DNA of 35,211 bases from CAZQYB01 sp964582985 (GCA_964582985.1 CAZOUM010000032.1:1-35211), one strand, 5' to 3'. Shown: positions 7,030 to 16,267, numbered from the stretch's first letter. Notes: generated from the sequence alone by a model not told the origin. Numbers and translations are program-made.

Positions 7030-8805
7030 TTATGGAGAAGGTAGTTTTTTCAAATGTGTTTTTAGCTGGTCGCCAAAGGCCATACCTCGCCATCTGGTCG
7101 GTTCGGTTTTTCCCGGAGCAAACAATATGCTGACGGGGACACCCGGTTCCTTATACACATTTTTTAGGGCAATCGTCGCGGGATAGTTTCTTACCGTAGT
7201 ATCGGCTTTGATGGCCAGGACACCTTTTTGTTCAATTAGTTCGGCGATGTCTTTTCGGCGATAAACAAGCTTGTCTGCAGCTTGGCAGCTGAGGCACCAG
7301 TCGGCTGTGAACTTAATCAGCACAGGTTTTTCCTTGGCCTTAGCAGTTTCTATGGTTGTGGCATCGTACTTTTGCCAGTCAATAAGTTCCTCGGCCGGTG
7401 CAGGCAAAAAAGCCCATCCTGCAGCGACAGCCAAAACTACGGCGATGATTCTTATAGTCCACTTGCGTGGTGGTTTAGTATTGTAAGTTACCCAGCCGGC
7501 CCACATCCAAACGCAAAACGCGAGTATTACAGCAAAATAAAGTACGCCGGTTGTGCGGGCTTGCGGCAGGGCGGCGATAAGCTTTACTGCAATAATCAGC
7601 AGAATGAATCCGATTGTTTGTTTGAATAACTCCATCCATCGGCCCGGCTTTGGCGTGCGCTTCAGTAGGGCCGGCATTGAGGTGAGTATCGCGTAGGGGA
7701 CAGCCATTCCGACGCCAATAATCATTATTGCGAGCGTGCCAAGCGGTAAAGACTGACCTTGTGCCCAGGCGAAGGCCGCTGCCAGAATTCCAAAGCTGCA
7801 GGGTGTACTCAGTATGGCTGCCAAAAGGCCCATTCCGACAGCTCCGGTATAGCCTTTGCCGGAACCGGATTTGCCTGCAATTGAAGATGGGACAGTGATT
7901 GTAAAGAGGCCGAACATAAACAGTGCCAGCACGACCAGCAGAAGCGCCATACCTGCAACAAAGGCTGGATTACGAAACTGGTCTCCCCACTGCAGAGCCG
8001 TGCTGTAGAAGACCTGCAAAATGATGTTTGCGCCTGCGAGGCAGGCGAAGAACAGCAATATCCCAAGACAAAAGGCAAGGCCCATTACTGTCGACCTGCC
8101 TTTGCTCTGTTTTGCCTGCTCGACGATTCGCATAATAATGAGTGGCAGGACGGGCCAGACGCAGGGCATAATATTCAAAGACAGTCCCGCGAGAAATGCC
8201 AGGCCGAGAGCGAACCAGACCGAGTAGCGCGGCCCTTCAACTATTTCATATTCTTCTGGGGCAATTTCGAAGCTGATTTCTTTCCAGGAATCAGACTGGC
8301 TGTAATCAATTGTTACGGGCAGTGTTTTCTTGAATGGCTCCAGGCAGACAATGTCGGTACAAGCCTGGCCGGAAATCGTAACGTCGACGCGACCGGTAAG
8401 CTCAGTTGGAACTTTGACTGTTTTGATTGGTACAAAGACAGTGAAGTGTCCCGCATACACCTTGACCTTGGTACCCAGGGGGTCCACAAAGATGTCCCAC
8501 ATCGGAAGGACGGTTTTACCGAAGACAAAATCTCGTGCATTGGCGTCGACTATCAGTTCGAAGCCGGAGGCAGTAGCGCTTTCGGGCGTTGCGTAGTAGT
8601 GAAGGTCGTTGGGTCCCTCAAATATGACAGCGATGCCGGCCCGGCCATCCATGCGGGCGGGTTCAAGACGGGCGGACGCAGCTTTGTCTCGGAGTCCGGT
8701 TAACTCAACGGGGGCGGTGGACGTATTTGCACTTTGGCCCTGTGCGACACAATTGGCCAGGAAAACGCAGATTATCCACAGGATGGCAGCAGGTTTTTTC
8801 CGCAT
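7030..8805 (-). CDS. dsbD: Thiol:disulfide interchange protein DsbD
   Basis: The 591-residue protein has a signal peptide (about 1-24) and an N-terminal immunoglobulin-like domain with a redox pair C149/C154 (ACTDIVC). A hydrophobic core of about eight helices with C215 (NIMPCVWP) and C336 (STPCSFG) follows, then a C-terminal thioredoxin-like domain with WCLSC (C504/C507). This is the full three-module DsbD layout. It passes electrons from cytosolic thioredoxin across the membrane to reduce periplasmic proteins or cytochrome c maturation factors. Length matches the family (about 565-600). It follows ftsH by 34 bases and precedes nth by five, consistent with an operon. Confidence 0.92.
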   Translation of the reverse strand: MRKKPAAILWIICVFLANCVAQGQSANTSTAPVELTGLRDKAASARLEPARMDGRAGIAVIFEGPNDLHYYATPESATASGFELIVDANARDFVFGKTVLPMWDIFVDPLGTKVKVYAGHFTVFVPIKTVKVPTELTGRVDVTISGQACTDIVCLEPFKKTLPVTIDYSQSDSWKEISFEIAPEEYEIVEGPRYSVWFALGLAFLAGLSLNIMPCVWPVLPLIIMRIVEQAKQSKGRSTVMGLAFCLGILLFFACLAGANIILQVFYSTALQWGDQFRNPAFVAGMALLLVVLALFMFGLFTITVPSSIAGKSGSGKGYTGAVGMGLLAAILSTPCSFGILAAAFAWAQGQSLPLGTLAIMIIGVGMAVPYAILTSMPALLKRTPKPGRWMELFKQTIGFILLIIAVKLIAALPQARTTGVLYFAVILAFCVWMWAGWVTYNTKPPRKWTIRIIAVVLAVAAGWAFLPAPAEELIDWQKYDATTIETAKAKEKPVLIKFTADWCLSCQAADKLVYRRKDIAELIEQKGVLAIKADTTVRNYPATIALKNVYKEPGVPVSILFAPGKTEPTRWRGMAFGDQLKTHLKKLPSP

Positions 8806-8839
8806 AGGCGAATCAGAGGCAGTTGGAATAAAGATAATA

Positions 8840-10843
8840 TTAGCTTTCCGGCTTTTTCTGTTCTTTTTTTTGTTCGGCTTCTTGCTGCTGCTCTTTTTCC
8901 TGTTCGGCGGCCAACAAATCTGTGACTGTGGGCTTATCCAGCTCGCCGCCTTGGAGAATCACCTTCACATCATCGGCATCGAGAGTTTCGTATTTTAACA
9001 GGGCTTTTGCTATACGATGAAGCTTATCTTTGTTCTTTTGTATTAATTCTTTTGCTTTTTTATACGCCTCTTCGGTAATTTTCTTTACTTCGCTGTCAAT
9101 TGTCTCGGCGGTTCTTTCGGAATATTCTTTCTCACCGGGCAGCATGTACATTCGGTCTTTGAGGCCCATGTCCGGCTCGTAACTAATCAGCCCAAGCTCA
9201 TCACTCATACCCCAGGTCAAAATCATTTGCCTTGCGATCTTGGTAGCCTGGAGAATATCCGATTGAGCGCCGCTGGATATATCGTCGCAGAAGATTACTT
9301 CTGCGATTCTTCCGCCGAAACACACCTGCAGCAGCGCCATACAATATCTTTTCGTAAATATGGTTCTGTCTTTTTCCGGCAGGGCGAAAGTGGCCCCGCC
9401 CATTGGTCCGCGCGGGATGATGCTTACCTTGTGCAGCGGGTCCGCATCTTCGAGCAGGGATTGTACGAGGGTATGGCCGGCCTCGTGGTAGGCGGTGATT
9501 TCTTTTTCCTTTTGGTCTATTACCCTGCTTTTCTTGGCTCTTCCCCATCGGACCTTATCACGTGCTTCCTCCAGGTCGGCCATTTCGACGAAGTCCTTGT
9601 TGGCCATAGTTGCCGCAAGGGCAGCTTCGTTGATGATAGCGGCGAGGTCCGCGCCGCTAAACATGGGAGTTCCACGTGCGAGTCTTTCCAAATTGATGTT
9701 GGGCTCCAATTTTACTTTCCTTGCGTGGACCTTGAGAATATCGACTCGGCCCTTCAAATCCGGGAAGGGGACGTAAATTTGCCTATCGAATCTCCCCGGG
9801 CGTGTCAGCGCATGGTCCAGGATGTCGGCGCGGTTGGTTGCCGCGATGATTATTACCTGGTCGTTTGTATCGAAGCCATCCATTTCGACCAAGATTGCAT
9901 TTAGTGTCTGTTCGCGCTCATCGTGTCCGCCGCCGGCGTAACCTGCGCCGCGTTTTCGTCCGATTGCGTCGACCTCGTCGAGGAAGATGATACAGGGTGA
10001 GTTTTCCTTGGCCTGTCTGAACAGGTCTCGAACGCGCGATGCGCCGACGCCGACAAACATCTCCACGAAATCGCTGCCGGATATGCTGAAGAATGGGACG
10101 TCTGCCTGGCCGGCTATTGCTTTTGCAAGCAGCGTCTTTCCGCAGCCTGGCGGGCCTACGAGTAAAACGCCTCGTGGGATACGACCGCCGAGGCGTTGGA
10201 ATTTTTTCGGGTTTTTCAAGAATTCGATAATCTCTGCGACCTCTTCCTTCGCTTCCTCGACGCCGGCCACGTCCTTAAAGGTGACTTTGACGCGGTCCTT
10301 ATTTTGCAGTCGATGTTTGCTTCGACCAAATGACATCAGCATTCCGCCGGCCCCGCCGCGAATGTTTCGGGCAAAGAAGAAATAGAAGAACGCCACCAAC
10401 AGAAGTAACGGCAGTACCCATTGCATCAGCATAATGAGCCAAATTCGCTGCTTGGCCATCTTCCATTTGACTCCGCTCTCGGTCAGGAGTTCAACAAGTT
10501 TCTCGCTCATAATCTCCTGCCGGTAATCTACAAGGAACGTGCCTGGTTTCTTTTCTCCTCGTATTTCGATGCCCTCTTCGTTGAACTTGCCTACAATCTC
10601 AGTGTCCTTCACCACGACGCTTTCGATATGTCCGTCAGAGAGGTACTTGACAAATTCATTCCACCAAATCTCATCGGTTTTGTGCCATTGTCGGTACGTC
10701 GTCCACACCGTCAACAGCACAAGTCCGATTACAAGGTAGGTCAATGGGCTGCGTTTAGAGGTTGGCAGTGGTGGTTTCTGAGTCGGTCTTCTTTGCGGGC
10801 CGCGACGTTGCTGGCTCGGTTTTCTATCTCTATTGTTACTCAT
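8840..10843 (-). CDS. ftsH: ATP-dependent zinc metalloprotease FtsH
   Basis: The 667-residue protein has a basic, low-complexity N-terminus, a first membrane helix (about 34-48), a periplasmic FtsH-extracellular domain (about 55-130) and a second helix (about 134-157). The AAA+ module follows, with Walker A GPPGCGKT (230-237), Walker B IIFLDEVDAIG (285-295) and arginine-finger region RPGRFDR (348-354). The zinc protease domain carries HEAGH (453-457). The tail is Glu/Gln/Lys-rich. FtsH is a hexameric membrane protease that degrades unassembled membrane proteins and short-lived regulators. No key residue is missing. It lies between the LptE-like gene and dsbD in one direction. Confidence 0.97.
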   Translation of the reverse strand: MSNNRDRKPSQQRRGPQRRPTQKPPLPTSKRSPLTYLVIGLVLLTVWTTYRQWHKTDEIWWNEFVKYLSDGHIESVVVKDTEIVGKFNEEGIEIRGEKKPGTFLVDYRQEIMSEKLVELLTESGVKWKMAKQRIWLIMLMQWVLPLLLLVAFFYFFFARNIRGGAGGMLMSFGRSKHRLQNKDRVKVTFKDVAGVEEAKEEVAEIIEFLKNPKKFQRLGGRIPRGVLLVGPPGCGKTLLAKAIAGQADVPFFSISGSDFVEMFVGVGASRVRDLFRQAKENSPCIIFLDEVDAIGRKRGAGYAGGGHDEREQTLNAILVEMDGFDTNDQVIIIAATNRADILDHALTRPGRFDRQIYVPFPDLKGRVDILKVHARKVKLEPNINLERLARGTPMFSGADLAAIINEAALAATMANKDFVEMADLEEARDKVRWGRAKKSRVIDQKEKEITAYHEAGHTLVQSLLEDADPLHKVSIIPRGPMGGATFALPEKDRTIFTKRYCMALLQVCFGGRIAEVIFCDDISSGAQSDILQATKIARQMILTWGMSDELGLISYEPDMGLKDRMYMLPGEKEYSERTAETIDSEVKKITEEAYKKAKELIQKNKDKLHRIAKALLKYETLDADDVKVILQGGELDKPTVTDLLAAEQEKEQQQEAEQKKEQKKPES

Positions 10844-10848
10844 ATTTG

Positions 10849-10872
10849 CTATCTCGCGTCTCGTATCTCGTG
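10849..10872. repeat. Short tandem-repeat tract between lptE-like and ftsH
   Basis: Variants of TATCTCG / CGTCTCG are repeated three to four times in the 72-base gap between ftsH and the LptE-like gene. The texture matches the tandem tracts found at other gene borders in this window. Confidence 0.45.
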
Positions 10873-10915
10873 GTTTGCGATTAGCCTGGCGTTCACAATC
10901 AACGCGATACGTTTT

Positions 10916-11500
10916 TTACCATCTCTTTTCCATCAATTCTACGATTCTCTGTGCCAGCTTGTTTGCGGCCAGGCTCGAGGCGTAGTCGAAGTCCTGTTGT
11001 AGCAAACCCGAATAGCTCGCCGAGGCCATGGCAGACTGGCTGTCTATTAGTAATTCGCCGGTTTTTAGATTTTTCCAGTTGACTGTCGCCCGCAGCTCCA
11101 CCTCGAATTCCAGTGGCTTTCCTGTCTCTCGTTCGATGGTGGGCGCCGACCGGCCGAGCGAAGATATTTGTCCGCTTATCACCGTGTCAGCCAGGTCTCT
11201 GCTCGAGACTATTTTATAAGGCGTGTCAGCCTCGATACGTTTCGCCAAAGCGTTGCTCAGTTCATACTCGACGTCACGCCAAAAGCTTCTGTTGTCGAAC
11301 ATTTCTACGTAGACGCTGCTGACATCTTCGGGAAACATCGCGTCGTTGGAATAGCCGCTGATTTGGCTGCATCCGCAGAGACAAAAGGGTATAACAAAGA
11401 GCGTAAGAGCATAAGGGCACAAGGGTACAAGATACTTTTGGTTTATGTGCCTGTAGTTTAGGGATTTGTGCCGGTCATTTTTGACTTTTTCTTTTTTCAT
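10916..11500 (-). CDS. lptE: LptE-like outer-membrane lipoprotein
   Basis: From ATG at 11500 the product has 194 residues with a signal peptide ending in a lipobox (CLCGC, lipidated cysteine about residue 44) and a body with SVYVEMFDNRSFWRDVEYEL, the conserved LptE/RlpB-type segment. LptE plugs the LptD barrel that inserts lipopolysaccharide into the outer membrane. A longer version starting at 11566 overlaps the preceding gene's end; I prefer 11500 because it follows that gene's stop and GGGGGA lies about 14 bases upstream, but the start is uncertain. Oddly, the signal-peptide region (about 11391-11435) is encoded by a tandem tract of AAGAGCATAAGGG-like units, the same sort of repeat seen between genes here. 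Confidence 0.75.
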   Translation of the reverse strand: MKKEKVKNDRHKSLNYRHINQKYLVPLCPYALTLFVIPFCLCGCSQISGYSNDAMFPEDVSSVYVEMFDNRSFWRDVEYELSNALAKRIEADTPYKIVSSRDLADTVISGQISSLGRSAPTIERETGKPLEFEVELRATVNWKNLKTGELLIDSQSAMASASYSGLLQQDFDYASSLAANKLAQRIVELMEKRW

Positions 11501-11538
11501 TTCTTTGATTTTTTCCCCCGGCAAGTTTTCGAAGTTTG

Positions 11539-12624
11539 CTATTTCCCTGAATACATTTTGTGCCATTTGTCGAGAGCGCCTTCCTCAAGGCTGTAATTAT
11601 CTTCTACCATTCGGTAATAAGAATTAGCAGCCAGTTTACTACCGGTTTTTTGATAATATCGGCCGATACAGAACTGTTTATAAGCCAATTGTTCATTTAT
11701 TTTCTTGATTCCTTCCTCGATACGGTTTTTTTCTCGCTCAGATAGTAGTTTTTTCAAATCTTTATTTGTTATGAGCTCCTCGTAGTGGTTTCTTGCGATG
11801 ATTAGAGTAGAGGCGTCATACTTCGGTCCTCTATATGAAATGTGTTTGCATCGGGCCATACTAAGCAGTGTCTCTTTACGGCGAAGCAGTGCGTTTTCTT
11901 GACGGAGTAATAGCTCTTTACGAAGAGGGTCCGTCGGGCGTTTTTCAAATTTAAAGAGCTTCAAACCAGCATCAGACCAGCAATTGTAGGCCTCCTCGTA
12001 GATATCAAACCGGCGGTTATAGGCGTGCTCGAGCCTTCCTCTTTTTTCATAGCTTTCTGCCAGCGTTTTTGCGGCTTTTCTTCCAATTGGTGTATCAAGG
12101 CGCTCGCGGTCAATAATTCCGTCGATAATTCTAACGCCCTCGGCGTATCGTCTTATTTTAAAGATACCGAGCACTCTCCTTTTTTCGCCGGATAAAAACT
12201 TTCCGGCTATATAAAGCTGTCTGTCTGGGGCCACTTCAGCAAACTTGCTTGTTTGGCGATATTGGTCCAGGAATTTATTATAGCTTCTAAGGGCTTTGGT
12301 GAATTTCCTTTTGCAGAGGTACATCTCCGATTTGACGAAAACATCAAATGCACAAGGGTCGGTTTTGTCATTCGGGTCATTGGGGTCGGGTCCGACCATT
12401 TCCGGAAAGTCTTCCTTGAATTTTTTGTACTGTTCCTGAGCGGCCTCGCATTGCCCACCATAAACTAAGTCCTTTATTTTAGCTGTCACCTCATCGTATT
12501 TGGATAGATGCTGCAATTGGCCGCTTTCGGTCAGACGCAGCATTTCCGCCGAGAACACGGGCGAAGTGCACAGAACCGATATTGCGGCGGCTAATATTAT
12601 GAATCGAAATCTGTATCTGAGCAT
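11539..12624 (-). CDS. Secreted TPR-like protein, BamD-type outer-membrane assembly candidate
   Basis: The 361-residue protein has a signal peptide (about 1-25, cleaved after PVFSA) without an obvious lipobox. Helical repeats follow: KIKDLVYGGQCEAAQEQYKKF, then KRKFTKALRSYNKFLDQYRQTSKF, and a last repeat RYYQKTGSKLAANSYYRMVEDNY. The pairing 'CIGRYYQKTGSKLAANSYYR' resembles the YfiO/BamD repeats of the beta-barrel assembly machine. The middle (about 150-270) is helical and Lys/Arg-rich without a recognised domain. It is the first gene of the run that continues into the LptE-like gene, whose possible upstream start overlaps its end, so an outer-membrane biogenesis role is a reasonable inference. 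BamD identity is not proven; the protein is longer than the usual ~250 residues. Confidence 0.65.
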   Translation of the reverse strand: MLRYRFRFIILAAAISVLCTSPVFSAEMLRLTESGQLQHLSKYDEVTAKIKDLVYGGQCEAAQEQYKKFKEDFPEMVGPDPNDPNDKTDPCAFDVFVKSEMYLCKRKFTKALRSYNKFLDQYRQTSKFAEVAPDRQLYIAGKFLSGEKRRVLGIFKIRRYAEGVRIIDGIIDRERLDTPIGRKAAKTLAESYEKRGRLEHAYNRRFDIYEEAYNCWSDAGLKLFKFEKRPTDPLRKELLLRQENALLRRKETLLSMARCKHISYRGPKYDASTLIIARNHYEELITNKDLKKLLSEREKNRIEEGIKKINEQLAYKQFCIGRYYQKTGSKLAANSYYRMVEDNYSLEEGALDKWHKMYSGK

Positions 12625-12666
12625 AATTGGTTACCCTCTGAGCATAGTAACTTTAAGTCGACCAAC

Positions 12667-12694
12667 ATTATACCTGTTCTTGAGGCTGTTGCAA
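12667..12694 (-). promoter_or_regulatory. Sigma70-type promoter of the bamD-like/lptE/ftsH/dsbD run
   Basis: On the minus strand TTGCAA (12694-12689) and a perfect TATAAT (12672-12667) are separated by 16 bases. The -10 ends 42 bases upstream of the BamD-like ATG at 12624. Confidence 0.6.
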
Positions 12695-12960
12695 GGCTGC
12701 ATTTTAAATATGCAATCGGTGATTTTTCCGCGGCAATTGCCGTTTTGGAGTTGTTGCCGTGCCCTGAGTTGGGCTCGGCAGCAGGGGTGCACGGCAGTAA
12801 AGCCTTGAGAAGGTGAATTTTAGCCGGGCTTTATCCAAGAGCTCCGGCTAATCAGGTGGTGACTGGGGCGTAAATCAACTATCATAGTCTGGCTCCCCGC
12901 TGCCAGGCAGATTAGGATTTGCAGCTTTTTTTCTCAAAAGGTCCCAATAATTTGATAATT
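12695..12960. other. Divergent intergenic region
   Basis: No gene is visible. It holds a 12-base palindrome CGGCAATTGCCG near 12733 and a hairpin TAGCCGG/CCGGCTA (12821-12827 with 12844-12850). Neither matches a riboswitch class I can recognise. The hairpin lies about 115 bases upstream of the plus-strand promoter. Confidence 0.4.
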
Positions 12961-12963
12961 TGG

Positions 12964-12992
12964 TTGACTTTTCTGGCTCGATTACGTAAAAT
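12964..12992 (+). promoter_or_regulatory. Sigma70-type promoter of the beta-helix protein gene
   Basis: TTGACT (12964-12969) and TAAAAT (12987-12992) are spaced by 17 bases. Transcription would start near 13000, giving a leader of about 180 bases that includes a tandem tract (about 13111-13142, CGCAGAGGACG-like units) before the ATG at 13179. Confidence 0.6.
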
Positions 12993-13110
12993 CGTGTTAA
13001 TATCATAAAAACGTTAGGAGCTGAAGGAAAACACCTTCCGGTGCCGCACCCGTCTCCCCCAGAAAAAGAGAAACGCAGAAAGTCTGTGCCGGGCACAGCG
13101 AGAAAAAAAT

Positions 13111-13142
13111 TAACCGCAGAGGACGCTGAGGAACGCAGAGAA
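13111..13142. repeat. Tandem-repeat tract in the leader of the beta-helix gene
   Basis: Variants of CGCAGAGGA / CGCTGAGGAA repeat about three times, immediately upstream of the chosen start of the beta-helix protein. It makes the in-frame extension upstream of 13179 look like translated repeat rather than real protein. Confidence 0.5.
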
Positions 13143-13178
13143 GAAAACAAAATCAGTGTCGAGAAAAGGAGGTTGGAA

Positions 13179-15899
13179 ATGGCTAAGAAAACAAATCTGA
13201 AGAGTTGGGCGGTAATCTCAGTATTATTGGCAGGGATTCTGTGTGCAACAGCTTCGGGAGGGGTCATCTATGTTGATGCTAATGCCTCTGTTGGCGGTAA
13301 CGGTACAACCTGGGCGACGGCTTACAAGTATCTGCAGGATGCGCTGGCCGTTGCCGTGGCAAGTGATGAGATATGGGTGGCGGCAGGGACTTACAGACCC
13401 GATGAGAATACTGCCAATCCCGGTGGGACGGGCAGCCGAACGGCCACATTCCAGCTTATAAACGGCGTGGCGATTTACGGCGGGTTTGCAGGCGGCGAGA
13501 GCAGCTTAGATGAGCGGGATTGGCAAGCGAACGAAACTATCCTCAGCGGCGACCTTGGCGGCAATGACGTGCAGGGCCTTGACCCATGTGACCTGCTGGA
13601 CGAACCCACACGGGGTGAGAACAGCTACCACGTGGTTACCGGCAGCGGGACGGATGGCACAGCCGTCCTCGATGGCTTTACTATTACCGCCGGTAATGCT
13701 AATGCTGGGTCTTACCCGAACAATTGCGGCGGCGGGATGCTCAACCACAACGGCGGCAGCCCGACGGTGGTCAATTGCACTTTCAGCAGAAATTCAGCCG
13801 TGGACGTCGGTGGCGGGATGAGCAACTATAATAACAGCGGCCCGACTGTGATGAACTGCACGTTTAGCGGGAACTCGGCAGCGTGCGATGGCGGTGGGAT
13901 GGACAATGAAAACAGCAGCCCGATGGTAAGCAACTGCGCGTTCATCGGCAACTCGGCAACAGGCGATAGCTGGGGCGGCGGGATGTGCAATGCTAACGAA
14001 AGCGACCCGACAGTAACGAACTGCACGTTCAGCGGTAACTCGGCCTACATGGGCGGCGGGATGTACAATGACACATACGACGAAGGCAGTAACCCGACTC
14101 TGACCAACTGTATCCTGTGGGGCAATACCGCCCCAACGGGACCACAGATATACAGTGAGGCGGGGAGTTCGCCAACCATCAGCTACTGTGATGTGCAAGG
14201 TGGCTACACCGGCACAGGCAACATAAACGCCGACCCTTGTTTTGTGGATGCGGATGGGCCTGACAATATTGTAGGGACGGAAGATGACAATCTGCGTTTG
14301 TCGGCGGGTTCGCCCTGTATAGATGCGGGCGATAATACGACGGTGCCACCCGACACCGCCGACCTTGATGGCGATGGGAACACCGCCGAGCCGATACCGT
14401 GGGACCTCGATGGCCGTCCCAGGGTCATAGATGGGGATTGCAATGGCACTGATATCGTGGATATGGGTGCGTACGAGTACCAGCCTCCTCCCGCCATCCT
14501 TCATGTCGATGCCGATGCGACGGGTGCAAATGACGGCTCAAGCTGGGCTGATGCGTATAACTACCTGCAGGATGCGCTATCTGAGGCCGATCCCTGCGAC
14601 CAGATATGGGTGGCGGAGGGGACTTATAAGCCGGATGCGAATAGCAGCGACCCTAATGGCAGTGGTAAGCGGGAGGCAACATTCCAGCTCATGAGCGGTG
14701 TGGAGATTTACGGGGGGTTTGCCGGTTACGGTGCGGCTGACCCGAATGAGCGGGATATCGAGCTCTATGAGACTATCCTCAGCGGAGACCTTGATGGCAA
14801 CGATGTGCAGGTGTCCGACCCTTGTGATTTACTTACCGAGCCAACACGGGGCGAGAACAGCTACCACGTAGTTACCGGCAGCGGGACTGACCATAACGCT
14901 GTTCTTGATGGTTTTACTATTACCGCCGGCAATGCCGATGGCGCTGATTCAAATAGCGAAGGTGGAGGTATGCGTAATTACCTTGGCGGCCCGACAGTGG
15001 CTAATTGTACCTTTAGTGAAAATTCAGCCGCTGATGCAGCGGGAGGAATGGATAATGACAGCGGTGATGCAATAGTGATTAATTGTACCTTCAGTAGAAA
15101 CTCGGCAGCGTACGATGGCGGCGGGATGGTCAACGATAACTATGTCTTTCAAGGCGACAGCCCAACGGTGACTAATTGTACGTTCAATGATAACTTGGCG
15201 CGCTGGGGTGGAGGTATGTCTAACTACGACGATAGTTGTACAATAGTGAGCAATTGTATATTTCGCAATAACTCGGCTAAGGAACGCGGCGGCGGGATAG
15301 ATAATGATATTAGCACCCCGACAATGATCAACTGCATCTTCATCGGCAACTCGGCATACCAGGGCGGCGGGATGGACAGCAGCAACAGCAGCCCGACGGT
15401 GACCAACTGCACGTTCAGCGGAAACATCGCCGACGCCAACGGCGGCGGGATGTACAACAAGAGTAGCAGCAGCCCGATGGTGACCAACTGTATCCTGTGG
15501 GGCAATACCGCCCCAAGTGGGCCACAGATATACAATGATGGGACGAGCTCCGCAACGGTTAGCTACTCTGATGTCGAGGGCAGTTGGGGCGGCACCGAGA
15601 ATATCGATGAGGACCCACTGTTCATTGACGCGAATGGGCTGGATGGAATACCCGGGACGGCTGACGACGAAGAGGGCTATGTGCATCTGCGGGGCTATTC
15701 GCCGTGCATCAATGCCGGGGACCCCGGTGGCGACTACAGCGGGCAGGTTGATATTGACAATCAGCCGCGTGTTGCCTACGGCCGGGTGGATATGGGCGCA
15801 GATGAGGTATTTCCGATTGCCGGTGATGTTGAGCCGGACGGCGACGTGGACTTCGGGGACTTTGCCTACTTTGCCGAGCACTGGCTGTTAGGGAAATAG
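13179..15899 (+). CDS. Secreted right-handed beta-helix (Pmp-like) protein with dockerin-like C-terminus
   Basis: I start at ATG 13179 (MAKKTNLKSW), 6 bases after AGGAGG, giving 906 residues with a signal peptide (about 1-27). Two homologous halves follow (about 28-437 and 439-880). Each opens with 'VDA..G..GSSWADAYNYLQDAL' and proceeds through repeats of the type GGGMxNxxSSPTVTNCTFSGNSA, ending with an ILWGNTAP segment. These repeats resemble polymorphic outer-membrane protein (Pmp)/parallel beta-helix coils and are usual in surface-exposed planctomycete proteins. The C-terminus (about 881-906) has a calcium-loop-like DGDVDFGDFAYFAEHWL, a dockerin-like tail. No enzymatic motif is apparent; adhesion or polysaccharide binding is likely. 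Repeat unit DNA is GC-rich compared with neighbouring genes. Confidence 0.8.
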   Translation: MAKKTNLKSWAVISVLLAGILCATASGGVIYVDANASVGGNGTTWATAYKYLQDALAVAVASDEIWVAAGTYRPDENTANPGGTGSRTATFQLINGVAIYGGFAGGESSLDERDWQANETILSGDLGGNDVQGLDPCDLLDEPTRGENSYHVVTGSGTDGTAVLDGFTITAGNANAGSYPNNCGGGMLNHNGGSPTVVNCTFSRNSAVDVGGGMSNYNNSGPTVMNCTFSGNSAACDGGGMDNENSSPMVSNCAFIGNSATGDSWGGGMCNANESDPTVTNCTFSGNSAYMGGGMYNDTYDEGSNPTLTNCILWGNTAPTGPQIYSEAGSSPTISYCDVQGGYTGTGNINADPCFVDADGPDNIVGTEDDNLRLSAGSPCIDAGDNTTVPPDTADLDGDGNTAEPIPWDLDGRPRVIDGDCNGTDIVDMGAYEYQPPPAILHVDADATGANDGSSWADAYNYLQDALSEADPCDQIWVAEGTYKPDANSSDPNGSGKREATFQLMSGVEIYGGFAGYGAADPNERDIELYETILSGDLDGNDVQVSDPCDLLTEPTRGENSYHVVTGSGTDHNAVLDGFTITAGNADGADSNSEGGGMRNYLGGPTVANCTFSENSAADAAGGMDNDSGDAIVINCTFSRNSAAYDGGGMVNDNYVFQGDSPTVTNCTFNDNLARWGGGMSNYDDSCTIVSNCIFRNNSAKERGGGIDNDISTPTMINCIFIGNSAYQGGGMDSSNSSPTVTNCTFSGNIADANGGGMYNKSSSSPMVTNCILWGNTAPSGPQIYNDGTSSATVSYSDVEGSWGGTENIDEDPLFIDANGLDGIPGTADDEEGYVHLRGYSPCINAGDPGGDYSGQVDIDNQPRVAYGRVDMGADEVFPIAGDVEPDGDVDFGDFAYFAEHWLLGK

Positions 15900-15977
15900 C
15901 GTATAGCGGGCAGCGGGTAGCGTATAGGGATTGATTCTCGATTCTCGATGCTTGATTCGCGATGCTCGACACTCGAT
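15900..15977. repeat. Two adjoining short tandem-repeat tracts
   Basis: Immediately after the stop at 15899 come units of GCGTATAG / GCGGGTA (to about 15930), then units of GATTCTC / GATGCTT / GATGCTC (to 15977). Both have a 7-10 base period. No gene is present between here and the rex promoter. Confidence 0.6.
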
Positions 15978-16211
15978 TTTGGGTTGCGGTCGCTTCGCGA
16001 CGGTGTTTTCGAATAGATTCCTCGACTCCGTCTGCCTGTGGCGGACTACGCACCTTGGGCACAAGCTTGGAATGACAGGGGGTGGAGGGCAAGCAGGGGG
16101 TGAGATTGACAAAAAAGTTCGTTTTTTGCAGTTTTCTGGGAATTGTGTGGTAAGTTTCTATTGGTAAAGAGATTAAGCGGGGGATTTTATTTGCTAAAGG
16201 GGGGAATTTTG
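15978..16211. other. Intergenic region before rex
   Basis: No gene is seen. A small stem GTCGC/GCGAC with loop TTC near 15988-16000, followed by GTTTTCG, could be a weak terminator for the beta-helix gene. The rest is G-rich (near 16075-16105) with no recognisable element. Confidence 0.35.
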
Positions 16212-16240
16212 TTGACAAGCGGTTTGGCTGCACCTATAGT
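16212..16240 (+). promoter_or_regulatory. Promoter of the rex-hydrogenase operon
   Basis: A perfect -35 TTGACA (16212-16217) and a -10 TATAGT (16235-16240) are separated by 17 bases. It is the only strong promoter I find before the 13.7 kb gene series from rex to the maturation protease. Confidence 0.8.
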
Positions 16241-16249
16241 TACCATAGT

Positions 16250-16267
16250 TTGTGAATGTGAACACAA
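16250..16267 (+). promoter_or_regulatory. Rex operator
   Basis: TTGTGAATGTGAACACAA fits the Rex box (TTGTGA-N6-TCACAA) with one mismatch in each inner position of the right arm; the outer TTGTG/CACAA arms are perfect. It starts 9 bases after the -10, covering the likely transcription start, so bound Rex would block transcription. NADH releases Rex in characterised systems. Confidence 0.8.

Noticed and set aside
12821..12850. Riboswitch aptamer upstream of the beta-helix gene
   Set aside because: Only a single 7-base stem is present and it lies upstream of the predicted promoter, so it would not be in the transcript.
13041..13178. 46-residue N-terminal extension of the beta-helix protein
   Set aside because: It is translated tandem repeat; the ATG at 13179 has AGGAGG and begins a proper signal peptide.
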